Of a stretch of 6,511 nucleotides of DNA, positions 1 to 5,364 are shown in pieces. Position numbers and translations under genes: made by a program. The notes below the pieces were generated by a model, which saw only the letters and a program-made list of their open reading frames with translations, made no database searches and had not been told where the DNA came from. Source of the DNA: Trueperella sp. (lineage in GTDB: Bacteria; Actinomycetota; Actinomycetes; Actinomycetales; Actinomycetaceae). How positions within the stretch are numbered: the stretch's first letter is position 1; each line of letters starts with the position of its first letter. The stretch is from NCBI GenBank assembly GCA_012727825.1, contig JAAYGH010000359.1, positions 1 through 6,511 on the forward strand, read 5' to 3'.

Positions 1-1175
1 CATCAACCGTCTTAACCACGATCGTTGTCATTTGTATCTTTCTGTCATATGCGACGACGGCGGCCACCGCTCGTTACGTAGGCTCCGGCGAGCCCGCGAA
101 GGGATTGCGTCAGGGCATAGACGGCATGTGGCTAGGGTTCGGGCTCGGCGTGGTGCTCGGAGGGCTGTTGGCAGCATTCGCACCCGCAATTTTGGGGTGG
201 TTTGGACCAGAACCCGCAGTTCTCGATCAAGCGGTTCTGTATGCGCGAGCCTCGGCGATCGGCCTGCCTGGGATGCTCCTCGTGTTGGCAGCGAACGGCA
301 CGTTGCGCGGGTTTGCAGACACACGACGACCGCTAATCGCGGCAACCGCCGGAGCCCTGGTCAACATCCCGCTGAACGCCGCGCTTATTTACGGTGCCGA
401 TATGGGGGTGACCGGCGCGGGACTTGGGACCGCGATCGTCCAAACTCTCATGGGCACCTACCTCGCCGTCGTCGTAAATAAACTTGCGCGCAAACATGAG
501 GTGTCGCTGAAACCAAGCGGTGCGGGCGTGTTGACATCGCTTAAGGACGCGATTCCACTCATCGTTCGAACGCTGTCACTGCGCGGGGCGATTCTGCTTC
601 ACATCTCGGCGGCCACGTCGCTTGGCACACTCGCGCTCGCCGCGAACCAGATCGTCATGACGATGTGGAATTTCGCCGCCTACGGCCTAGATGCACTCGC
701 TACCGCCGCGCAGATTCTGGTCGGCCAAGGTCTCGGCTCACGCAACCGGGAAAGGGTGCGCATGGTGCTGAGGCGCAATCTGGTGTACGGCTTGCGCGTG
801 GGCGTCGTGCTCGGCGTGGTGCTTGCGGGGCTTTCGTTCGTCATTCCGCAGGTGATGACTCTCGACGACGACGTGGCGTGGCTTGCGACCCAAACGATGT
901 GGGTAACGAGTGCGGCCCTCCCGATTGCGGCGGTGTCTTACATGCTTGATGGCGTGCTGATCGGCGCCGGCGACACCAAGAAGCTCGCTGGTTACATGAT
1001 TGGCGCGCTCGTGGCATTCACGCCCGTGGCGCTGTTCTTCATGGGCCCGGGTGCGACGTGGGGTACGACGGGAATGATCCTGCTGTGGGTCGGATACGCG
1101 GCGCTGTTCATGGCCGTTCGAGGCGCCACGATGCTGTGGCGCGTGCGCAAGGACGCGTGGATGGGCCTCGACTGA
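1..1175 (+). CDS. MATE/DinF-type multidrug and toxin efflux transporter, 5'-truncated by window edge
   Basis: The frame is open from position 3 and shows 390 residues before TGA at 1173-1175. MATE proteins are usually about 440-460 residues, so roughly the first 50-70 are missing. MATE carriers export cationic drugs or toxic compounds across the cytoplasmic membrane in exchange for Na+ or H+. The two pseudo-symmetric halves are visible. In visible numbering, the first half has ATTAATARYVGSGEPAKG (17-34) and GTLRGFADTRRPL (99-111). The second half has the matching QILVGQGLGSRNRERVR (237-253) and LDGVLIGAGDTKKLAGYM (315-332). Hydrophobic helices fill the rest, and the protein ends in a short basic tail. 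The RGFADTRRP and GAGDTKK signatures fit the DinF/NorM branch. An internal TTG at 105 opens a shorter frame, but family similarity continues upstream of it, so it is not the start. The gene converges on rplI across a shared terminator. The substrate cannot be told from sequence. Confidence 0.9.
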   Translation, partial: STVLTTIVVICIFLSYATTAATARYVGSGEPAKGLRQGIDGMWLGFGLGVVLGGLLAAFAPAILGWFGPEPAVLDQAVLYARASAIGLPGMLLVLAANGTLRGFADTRRPLIAATAGALVNIPLNAALIYGADMGVTGAGLGTAIVQTLMGTYLAVVVNKLARKHEVSLKPSGAGVLTSLKDAIPLIVRTLSLRGAILLHISAATSLGTLALAANQIVMTMWNFAAYGLDALATAAQILVGQGLGSRNRERVRMVLRRNLVYGLRVGVVLGVVLAGLSFVIPQVMTLDDDVAWLATQTMWVTSAALPIAAVSYMLDGVLIGAGDTKKLAGYMIGALVAFTPVALFFMGPGATWGTTGMILLWVGYAALFMAVRGATMLWRVRKDAWMGLD

Positions 1176-1199
1176 CTCAACTGACTCGATTGATTCAAC
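1173..1199 (+). repeat. Three 9-nt imperfect tandem units carrying in-frame stop codons
   Basis: The units TGACTCAAC, TGACTCGAT and TGATTCAAC follow one another without a gap. Because 9 is a multiple of 3, each unit places a TGA in the transporter frame, at 1173, 1182 and 1191. The first is the stop codon of the transporter. This directly visible repeat would catch ribosomes that read through the first stop. Confidence 0.7.
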
Positions 1200-1203
1200 T
1201 GGT

Positions 1204-1257
1204 CATGTAAAACGGCGGGTTTCCAACACAAAGTTGGAAACCCGCCGCATTTACATG
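1204..1257. terminator. Bidirectional intrinsic terminator-like hairpin between convergent genes
   Basis: A perfect 15-bp stem (1213-1227 with 1233-1247) closes a 5-nt loop, ACAAA. It is extended by an outer 8-bp perfect arm, CATGTAAA (1204-1211) with TTTACATG (1250-1257), across a small 1-versus-2-nt internal loop. The inner stem is GC-rich at its base. On the minus strand it is followed by TTTTACATG, a short U-run suited to ending the rpsF-ssb-rpsR-rplI transcript. On the plus strand the U-run is weaker (ATTTACATG). The position, 29 nt after the transporter stop and 37 nt after the rplI stop, fits one element serving both convergent transcripts. Confidence 0.85.
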
Positions 1258-1294
1258 CCTAAATGCCTCAGATTATGAAGTCAGCGAACCGAGA

Positions 1295-1744
1295 TTACTC
1301 GGCAGCTACGACCTCAATCGTGATATTAGCGTTGATGTCTTCGCCAAGCTTGACCGAACCGGAGTATTCGCCAACCGACTTGATCGAGCTGTTCAGGTGA
1401 ACCTGACGGCGATCGATGGTCTTGCCAGCGATCTTCGATGCGACGTCGGCGACGTCCTTGGTCGTGACGGCGCCGAAGAGGCGGCCGTTCGAACCAGCGG
1501 TCTTAGTGATCTCGATGGTCTTGCCTTCAAGTGCGTCACGCGACTCGCGTGCCGACTCAATGTCTTCGGTAGAGCGGCGACGGCGTGCTTCGTTGATCTG
1601 GTCGATCTGACGCTGTGCACCCCGCGTCCACTGCGTGGCGTAGCCGCGCGGGATCAGGTAGTTACGGCCGTAACCGTCCTTGACCTCGACGACATCGCCG
1701 GGCTGACCGAGTTTTTCAACTTCGTGAGTCAGGATGATCTTCAT
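1295..1744 (-). CDS. rplI: 50S ribosomal protein L9
   Basis: 149 residues, the usual bacterial L9 length. L9 binds 23S rRNA near the base of the L1 stalk and helps maintain reading-frame fidelity. The N-terminal RNA-binding domain carries the family signature, with GQPGDVVEVKDGYGRNYL at residues 14-31 followed by IPRGYA. A long charged connecting helix (about 40-75, including ARRRRSTEDIESARES) leads to the C-terminal domain containing GSNGRLFGAVT. The ATG at 1744 is preceded by GGAAGGGG, which begins right at the rpsR stop codon. The 15-nt gap therefore suggests coupled translation. It is the last gene of the rpsF-ssb-rpsR-rplI operon and ends in TAA at 1295-1297, ahead of the hairpin at 1204-1257. 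Confidence 0.97.
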   Translation of the reverse strand: MKIILTHEVEKLGQPGDVVEVKDGYGRNYLIPRGYATQWTRGAQRQIDQINEARRRRSTEDIESARESRDALEGKTIEITKTAGSNGRLFGAVTTKDVADVASKIAGKTIDRRQVHLNSSIKSVGEYSGSVKLGEDINANITIEVVAAE

Positions 1745-1759
1745 TGTCTATCCCCTTCC

Positions 1760-1999
1760 TCAGCGGCTCGAGCTTGAGAACGGCAGAAGCGCCATTTCGC
1801 GTGCATTTTTCACTGCACGTGCGATCTGACGTTGCTGCTGTGTGCTGACTCCGGTGACGCGCAGAGCACGAATCTTGCCTCGATCGGAGATGAACTTACG
1901 AAGTGTTGCGGTGTCCTTGTAGTCAACCTTCTCAATTTTCGCGACCTTGAGTGGGTTCGACTTCTTCTTTGGCTTACGCAAAACGGGTTTTGCAACCAT
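1760..1999 (-). CDS. rpsR: 30S ribosomal protein S18, cysteine-free (zinc-independent) form
   Basis: 79 residues from ATG at 1999 to TGA at 1760-1762. S18 pairs with S6 and binds 16S rRNA on the platform of the small subunit. The core [20 protein letters not shown] and the C-terminal [13 protein letters not shown] are diagnostic. A TTG at 2026 in the same frame would add nine residues. I prefer the ATG at 1999 because AGAGGA lies 7 nt upstream of it and because S18 proteins of this group begin close to M(V)AKP. Zinc-binding S18 proteins of actinobacteria carry a CxxC pair just before VDYKD and another Cys in the VTGNC region. Here those positions read KSNPLK and VTGVS, and the protein has no cysteine. 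It follows ssb after a 125-nt structured spacer and leads into rplI after 15 nt. Confidence 0.96.
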   Translation of the reverse strand: MVAKPVLRKPKKKSNPLKVAKIEKVDYKDTATLRKFISDRGKIRALRVTGVSTQQQRQIARAVKNAREMALLPFSSSSR

Positions 2000-2124
2000 G
2001 ATTGAATCCTCTATTTCTGTGAACAAATTCCGGTGTGAGAGCGGCTCTCAGCCACGCTCAGGCTTTCCCGGGAAACCAATGTGAGTGGAACGTCAACAAA
2101 CGACTCGCGCTTCAGGCGTGTGCC
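2000..2124 (-). promoter_or_regulatory. Structured 125-nt ssb-rpsR spacer, putative rpsR leader
   Basis: This spacer is long for an operon whose other gaps are 14 and 15 nt. It holds a perfect 12-bp palindrome TTTCCCGGGAAA (2064-2075). It also holds two mutually exclusive hairpins. One is TGAGAG/CTCTCA with a 3-nt loop (2036-2050). The other is GAGCGGC paired to GCCACGCTC with a 2-nt bulge and loop TCTCA (2039-2059, plus-strand bases). Both would form in the minus-strand transcript just upstream of the rpsR ribosome binding site. I find no good -35/-10 pair and no T-run for a terminator. A role in RNA processing, attenuation or translational control of rpsR is inferred. Confidence 0.4.
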
Positions 2125-2649
2125 TTAGAACGGCGGGTTGTCGTCGAATGCCGATCCACCTGGCGCGCGGGCCCACGGGTCTTGACCCGAACCACCCTGC
2201 GGCGCGTTGTAGGAAGCTTGGCCTCGCTGGCCTTGGCCTTGGTTCTGCTGGCCCTGATTGAAGCCGCCACCGCCTGCACCGCGGCCGGAGGTCTTCGTGA
2301 CCTGTGCCGTTGCATAACGGAGCGACGGACCAACTTCGTCTACCTGCATCTCAACAGACGTGCCCTGTGAGCCGTCCTGACGCTGGTAGTTACGAACCTG
2401 AAGCCTGCCCTGAACGATCACGCGCATACCCTTTGCAAGGGATTCGGTGGCGTTCTCAGCGTAGTCACGCCACACGGAGCAACGAATGAACATGGCTTCG
2501 CCATCTTCCCATTCGCTCGTGTTGCGATTGTAGGTACGCGGGGTCGAAGCGACCGTGAAGGAAGCGACTGGCGTACCCGAGCCAACGTATTTGAGTTCGG
2601 GATCTGCAGTGAGATTTCCGACGACTGTGATTATTGGTTCGCCTGCCAT
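2125..2649 (-). CDS. ssb: Single-stranded DNA-binding protein
   Basis: 174 residues. SSB forms tetramers that coat single-stranded DNA during replication, repair and recombination and recruit partner proteins through the C-terminal tip. The OB-fold domain spans about residues 1-115: it opens with [18 protein letters not shown] and carries [18 protein letters not shown] (54-71) and [16 protein letters not shown] (81-96). A Gly/Gln/Asn-rich flexible linker (about 122-155) follows, then the acidic-hydrophobic tip DDNPPF at 169-174. The usual tip is DDEPPF or DDDIPF, so one acidic residue is replaced by Asn. The ATG at 2649 has AAGGAG 8 nt upstream, starting immediately after the rpsF stop (14-nt gap), so coupling with rpsF is likely. 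The location between rpsF and rpsR marks it as the housekeeping SSB. Confidence 0.97.
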   Translation of the reverse strand: MAGEPIITVVGNLTADPELKYVGSGTPVASFTVASTPRTYNRNTSEWEDGEAMFIRCSVWRDYAENATESLAKGMRVIVQGRLQVRNYQRQDGSQGTSVEMQVDEVGPSLRYATAQVTKTSGRGAGGGGFNQGQQNQGQGQRGQASYNAPQGGSGQDPWARAPGGSAFDDNPPF

Positions 2650-2663
2650 GTCTGGACTCCTTC

Positions 2664-2972
2664 TTACTCGTCGGCCGGTACCGGAGCAGGTTCGTAACGC
2701 AGTAGCTTGGTGCGCATAACGTTTTCGTTAAGCCCGAGCTGGCGGTCGAGTTCCTGGGCGGTATTCGGCGTGGCGGTCATGTAAACGACGACGTAGATAC
2801 CTTCGGTCTTCTTTTTGATTTCATAGGCGAGGCGACGCTTGCCCATGATGTCCACATTGTCGAGGGATCCACCTTCGTTTGTGACGACGGACAGCATCGT
2901 GTCCAGCGTGGGCTGGAGATTGCGTTCGTCCACTTCAGGGTCGAGGATGATCATCATTTCGTACTGACGCAT
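2664..2972 (-). CDS. rpsF: 30S ribosomal protein S6
   Basis: 102 residues, close to the usual 95-100 for the compact form. S6 binds S18 and joins the central domain of 16S rRNA during 30S assembly. The ferredoxin-like fold signatures are present: [16 protein letters not shown] at the N-terminus, [20 protein letters not shown] (44-63), and [13 protein letters not shown] (82-94). A short Pro/Ala/Glu tail follows. The ATG at 2972 is preceded by a near-ideal AAAGGAGGTGG with 9 nt between AGGAGG and the start. It is the first gene of its operon. A structured leader upstream can mask this ribosome binding site, consistent with S6:S18 autoregulation as known in other bacteria. Confidence 0.97.
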   Translation of the reverse strand: MRQYEMMIILDPEVDERNLQPTLDTMLSVVTNEGGSLDNVDIMGKRRLAYEIKKKTEGIYVVVYMTATPNTAQELDRQLGLNENVMRTKLLRYEPAPVPADE

Positions 2973-2981
2973 GTTTACCCA

Positions 2982-3024
2982 CCTCCTTTGGTCTTAGCGG
3001 TCACGGTCCTTCCGTGACAGGAGG
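2982..3024 (-). promoter_or_regulatory. rpsF leader structure that can mask the Shine-Dalgarno; candidate S6:S18 autoregulatory element
   Basis: In the minus-strand RNA, CCUCCU (3024-3019) is followed directly by a 7-bp hairpin GUCACGG-AAGGA-CCGUGAC (3018-3000). After 12 nt comes AGGAGG (2987-2982), which is perfectly complementary to CCUCCU and is the rpsF ribosome binding site. The result is a stem with a one-sided 12-nt bulge at whose edge sits a CCG trinucleotide. S6:S18-binding leaders of rpsF in other bacteria are described as a hairpin with a CCG-containing bulge near the start codon. The pairing is visible; the regulator is inferred. Confidence 0.5.
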
Positions 3025-3084
3025 GTCATGCGCTGCCATTCACTCGCGTCCGCAAGAACATCGGCGGGTTAAAAGGCAGACAGC

Positions 3085-3118
3085 AAACTAGTCTAGCTCA
3101 AAATTTGAGCCTTCATCG
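3085..3118 (-). promoter_or_regulatory. Candidate promoter of the rpsF operon
   Basis: TAGACT (3095-3090, minus strand) fits the TAnnnT pattern of an actinobacterial -10 box. It is followed by an alternative hexamer TAGTTT overlapping it downstream. No recognisable TTGACA-like -35 lies 16-18 nt upstream. Transcription starting near 3083 would give a leader of about 110 nt, enough to include the SD-masking structure. The call rests mostly on position and on the lack of another candidate. Confidence 0.3.
3096..3110. repeat. 15-bp inverted repeat GCTCAAA-A-TTTGAGC abutting the candidate -10 box
   Basis: Two perfect 7-bp arms flank a single central base, directly upstream of TAGACT on the minus strand. 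The size and AT-rich centre are typical of an operator for a dimeric regulator, placed where a -35 element would lie. It could equally be an AT-rich promoter feature. No regulator family is recognised from it. Confidence 0.45.
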
Positions 3119-3134
3119 TGCGCGGTTCACCACA

Positions 3135-3143
3135 TGTGGACAA
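3135..3143 (-). other. DnaA box-like nonamer upstream of rpsF
   Basis: The minus strand reads TTGTCCACA, exactly the DnaA box consensus reported for Streptomyces and mycobacteria. It overlaps a 10-bp palindrome CCACATGTGG (3130-3139). A weaker match, CTTTCCACA (7 of 9), lies at 3168-3160 on the same strand. The position is about 40-60 bp upstream of the candidate rpsF promoter. One 9-mer can arise by chance, so binding is inferred. Confidence 0.4.
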
Positions 3144-3169
3144 CGACGCACCCCGGCATTGTGGAAAGG

Positions 3170-3275
3170 TCAACGCCTTTGCGTTCCGGGGTCAGCGCGC
3201 CCACACGCTGGGGTTCCGCCAATCAACGCCTTTGCGTTCCGGGATCGGCGCGCCCACCGGATGAGGTTCCGCCAA
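3170..3275. repeat. Tandem 53-bp duplication at the 3' end of the penicillin-binding protein gene
   Basis: Unit 1 (3170-3222) and unit 2 (3223-3275) are adjacent and match at 47 of 53 positions. A degenerate third start (3276-3296) matches about 15 of 21. Unit 2 encodes the last 17 or so residues of the penicillin-binding protein including its TGA; unit 1 is untranslated and carries the same TGA at its edge. Each unit contains a small hairpin AACGC-AAAG-GCGTT on the minus strand. In unit 1 this hairpin adjoins CCGGGGT (3186-3192), which can pair with ACCCCGG (3150-3156). No T-run follows, so it is not a convincing terminator. Confidence 0.8.
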
Positions 3276-5358
3276 TCGACGCATTTTGGTCCCGTGGCTC
3301 CCCCGAACCCCGTACCGGTTGTCCGGTCGACCCAGTCGGCTCATCCGGCTCCTCCGTGGTCTCTTCTTCCGTCGGCTCCTCCGTTGGCGGGGGCGGCGTG
3401 TAGGTTGGGGCCGGCCGACGCTCAGCGAGCAATGCGCTGACGTCCGCGAACTCGATGACCTCCATGTCCGCAGTCGCCACCGTCATGTAGTCATTCCACA
3501 CTTGCGCAGGCAGGTTTCCACCGGCAATTTGGTAAAGCCCGCCGAACGGTTCAAGTAAGGCCTCGGATCCGTCGTCCGCGATCGCATACATGTCAACCAC
3601 GGTGACCATCTGCGGGACGTACGCCGCGAACCAGGCAGACATCGGGCCCGATGAGGTACCCGTCTTGCCCGCCGCAGGCCTGCCCGGCAGTGCCGCGTCC
3701 GCAGCGGTGCCACCTGGCAACAACGTACGTTCAAGCACGTAGTTCGACAGCTGGGCCGTCTCCTCACTGATGACCCGTTCACTCGAGGTATCGCCGGTAT
3801 ATATCCGGTTTCCGTCGCGGTCGAGCACTTCGCGCACGATGTGCGGACTCACGCGCTCACCGTCGTTTGCCAGCGTACCGAACGCCGTCGCCATCTCCAC
3901 GCCATTGGGCGAGGCCGATCCGAGGACGTTTCCGACGCCGTCATCCAGGCCCGGAGTGTTCTCACTCAGGCCGAGGGTGATCGCCATGTCCTTCGTATTA
4001 TTCGGGCCAAGTTCCTCGTTCAGCTCGATAAATCCGGTGTTGAGTGAGCGGGCCGTCAGTTCGGTAAGTGGCACGTCAAAGTAGCTACGCTGGTCCACAT
4101 TGTTGAACACGATATCTTGGCCACCGGGGTTATCAATCGTGTATTGGGCGGGCGAATCGAAGCGCTCGTCAGGCGACATTCCCTGATCCATCGCCTCGAC
4201 CACACCAAATGCCTTGAATGTTGAACCGCCCTGCGCACGGTCCTGAGTAGCCGAGTTGCGCTGCCGCTCGAGATAGTCGGCACCGCCATACATCGCATAA
4301 ATTTCCCCGTTGCGCGGATCCACCGAGAGCAGTCCGACATGGTTGTTTTCCGGGCGGTCCTCCGGCAGCCCGTCGACGGCGTCCACCGCCGCCTGCTGCA
4401 TCACCGGGTCGATTGTGGTGACGATCTGGTACCCGGCGGTTGCCAACTCCTGCTCCGTAAACCCGTTCGCTAGCAATTCTGCCCGCGCCGCATCCACGAG
4501 ATACCCGTTTGTGCCGGCGAAGGCGTTGTCATTGTTCGGCTCGAGAACCGAGGGGAACGACGCCGAATCGGCATCGGCTTGAGTGATCCATTCCTCCTTC
4601 ACCATGAGGTCGAGCACGCGATCGAAACGCTGCGAGGCACGGTCTGGATCCACCGATGGGTCCCATGCGGACGGTGCCGGAATAATTCCAGCCAAAACTG
4701 CTGACTGCGCAAGATCAAGCTCCGCAGCCGGCACCCCGAAGTAAGCCTGCGCCGCAGCCTCCACGCCGTACGTGCCACGACCGAAGTAAATGGTGTTCAG
4801 ATAGTTTTCGAGGACTTCTTCTTTCGACTGCTCGCGATCGATCTTGATCGCCAAAATTGCCTCTTTGACCTTGCCGGGCAGCGAGGTCGTCGTTCCCATG
4901 TAGTAGCGCTCAACATACTGCTGGGTCAGCGTCCAACCGCCCTGAAGCGGCTTGCCTTGAAGGTTGTTCCATAGCGCACGGGCAATGCCGCGCACATCAA
5001 TACCGGCGTTTTCATAGAACGAGGCATCCTCCGAAGCAATCACGGCGTGCTGCATGTCGGTCGAAATCCGATCAAGCGGAACCGACGAACGGTTAAGCTC
5101 CGAAAACGCTCCCAACTCGGTCTCACCGTCCTCGTAAAATACGGTGGTGCGCTGGGCGAGAGCGAACTCGTCAGCTTCCGGGATATCCGTGGTGACATAC
5201 AGGCCCACGAGGCCACCAATTCCCAACGCCACGAACGCAAGGAACGTTGCTAGCACAACCCGCCATGACGGGAGCCAGCGGCGGATTGGCCCCATTCCCT
5301 CTCGGGGGTAGCCTTTACCTCGGCGTTTCTTGCCCTTCGCCTGTGTCTTGTTTGCCAT
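3223..5358 (-). CDS. Bifunctional class A penicillin-binding protein (PonA/PBP1A type)
   Basis: 711 residues. It polymerises lipid II into glycan strands (GT51 transglycosylase) and cross-links the stem peptides (transpeptidase) at the outer face of the membrane. A basic cytoplasmic N-terminus (1-33) precedes one transmembrane helix (about 34-55). The GT51 domain spans about 90-260, with catalytic Glu110 in SEDASFYENAGID, motif 2 GGWTLTQQ (140-147), Glu166 in KVKEAILA, and LNTIYFGRGTYGVEAAAQ (187-204). The transpeptidase domain (about 335-625) has all three active-site motifs: STFK with nucleophile Ser379, SLN at 438-440 and KTGT at 565-568. The tail after 649 is rich in Pro, Glu and Thr and low in complexity, common in actinobacterial PonA proteins. 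Motif 2 has Trp where Ser is usual. The ATG at 5358 lies 6 nt after the upstream gene's stop with only a weak SD (GTGAG), so translation is probably coupled. Confidence 0.95.
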   Translation of the reverse strand: MANKTQAKGKKRRGKGYPREGMGPIRRWLPSWRVVLATFLAFVALGIGGLVGLYVTTDIPEADEFALAQRTTVFYEDGETELGAFSELNRSSVPLDRISTDMQHAVIASEDASFYENAGIDVRGIARALWNNLQGKPLQGGWTLTQQYVERYYMGTTTSLPGKVKEAILAIKIDREQSKEEVLENYLNTIYFGRGTYGVEAAAQAYFGVPAAELDLAQSAVLAGIIPAPSAWDPSVDPDRASQRFDRVLDLMVKEEWITQADADSASFPSVLEPNNDNAFAGTNGYLVDAARAELLANGFTEQELATAGYQIVTTIDPVMQQAAVDAVDGLPEDRPENNHVGLLSVDPRNGEIYAMYGGADYLERQRNSATQDRAQGGSTFKAFGVVEAMDQGMSPDERFDSPAQYTIDNPGGQDIVFNNVDQRSYFDVPLTELTARSLNTGFIELNEELGPNNTKDMAITLGLSENTPGLDDGVGNVLGSASPNGVEMATAFGTLANDGERVSPHIVREVLDRDGNRIYTGDTSSERVISEETAQLSNYVLERTLLPGGTAADAALPGRPAAGKTGTSSGPMSAWFAAYVPQMVTVVDMYAIADDGSEALLEPFGGLYQIAGGNLPAQVWNDYMTVATADMEVIEFADVSALLAERRPAPTYTPPPPTEEPTEEETTEEPDEPTGSTGQPVRGSGEPRDQNASIGGTSSGGRADPGTQRR

Positions 5359-5364
5359 GAAAAC

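Noticed and set aside
105..1175. TTG at 105 as the start of the transporter gene
   Set aside because: The frame is open to the left edge and the 34 codons before it match the MATE pattern (ATTAATARYVGSGEP), so the gene begins outside the window.
2000..2026. Nine-residue N-terminal extension of S18 from TTG at 2026
   Set aside because: The ATG at 1999 has a well-spaced AGAGGA and matches the usual S18 start; the extension would run through that ribosome binding site.
2848..2856. DnaA box-like ATGTCCACA inside rpsF, and a similar TGGTCCACA near 4092 in the penicillin-binding protein gene
   Set aside because: Each differs from the consensus by one base and lies in coding sequence, as expected by chance.
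3028..3072. Plus-strand 14-codon frame from ATG at 3028 preceded by GGAGGG
   Set aside because: The apparent SD is the complement of the CCTCCT strand of the rpsF leader; the frame is very short and has no promoter or other support.
3150..3192. Terminator for the penicillin-binding protein gene formed by ACCCCGG/CCGGGGT around the small hairpin
   Set aside because: The helix is interrupted by a 15-nt unpaired stretch and has no following T-run on the minus strand.
3170..3275. CRISPR array
   Set aside because: Only two long units lie directly next to each other with no spacers, and one is part of a coding sequence.
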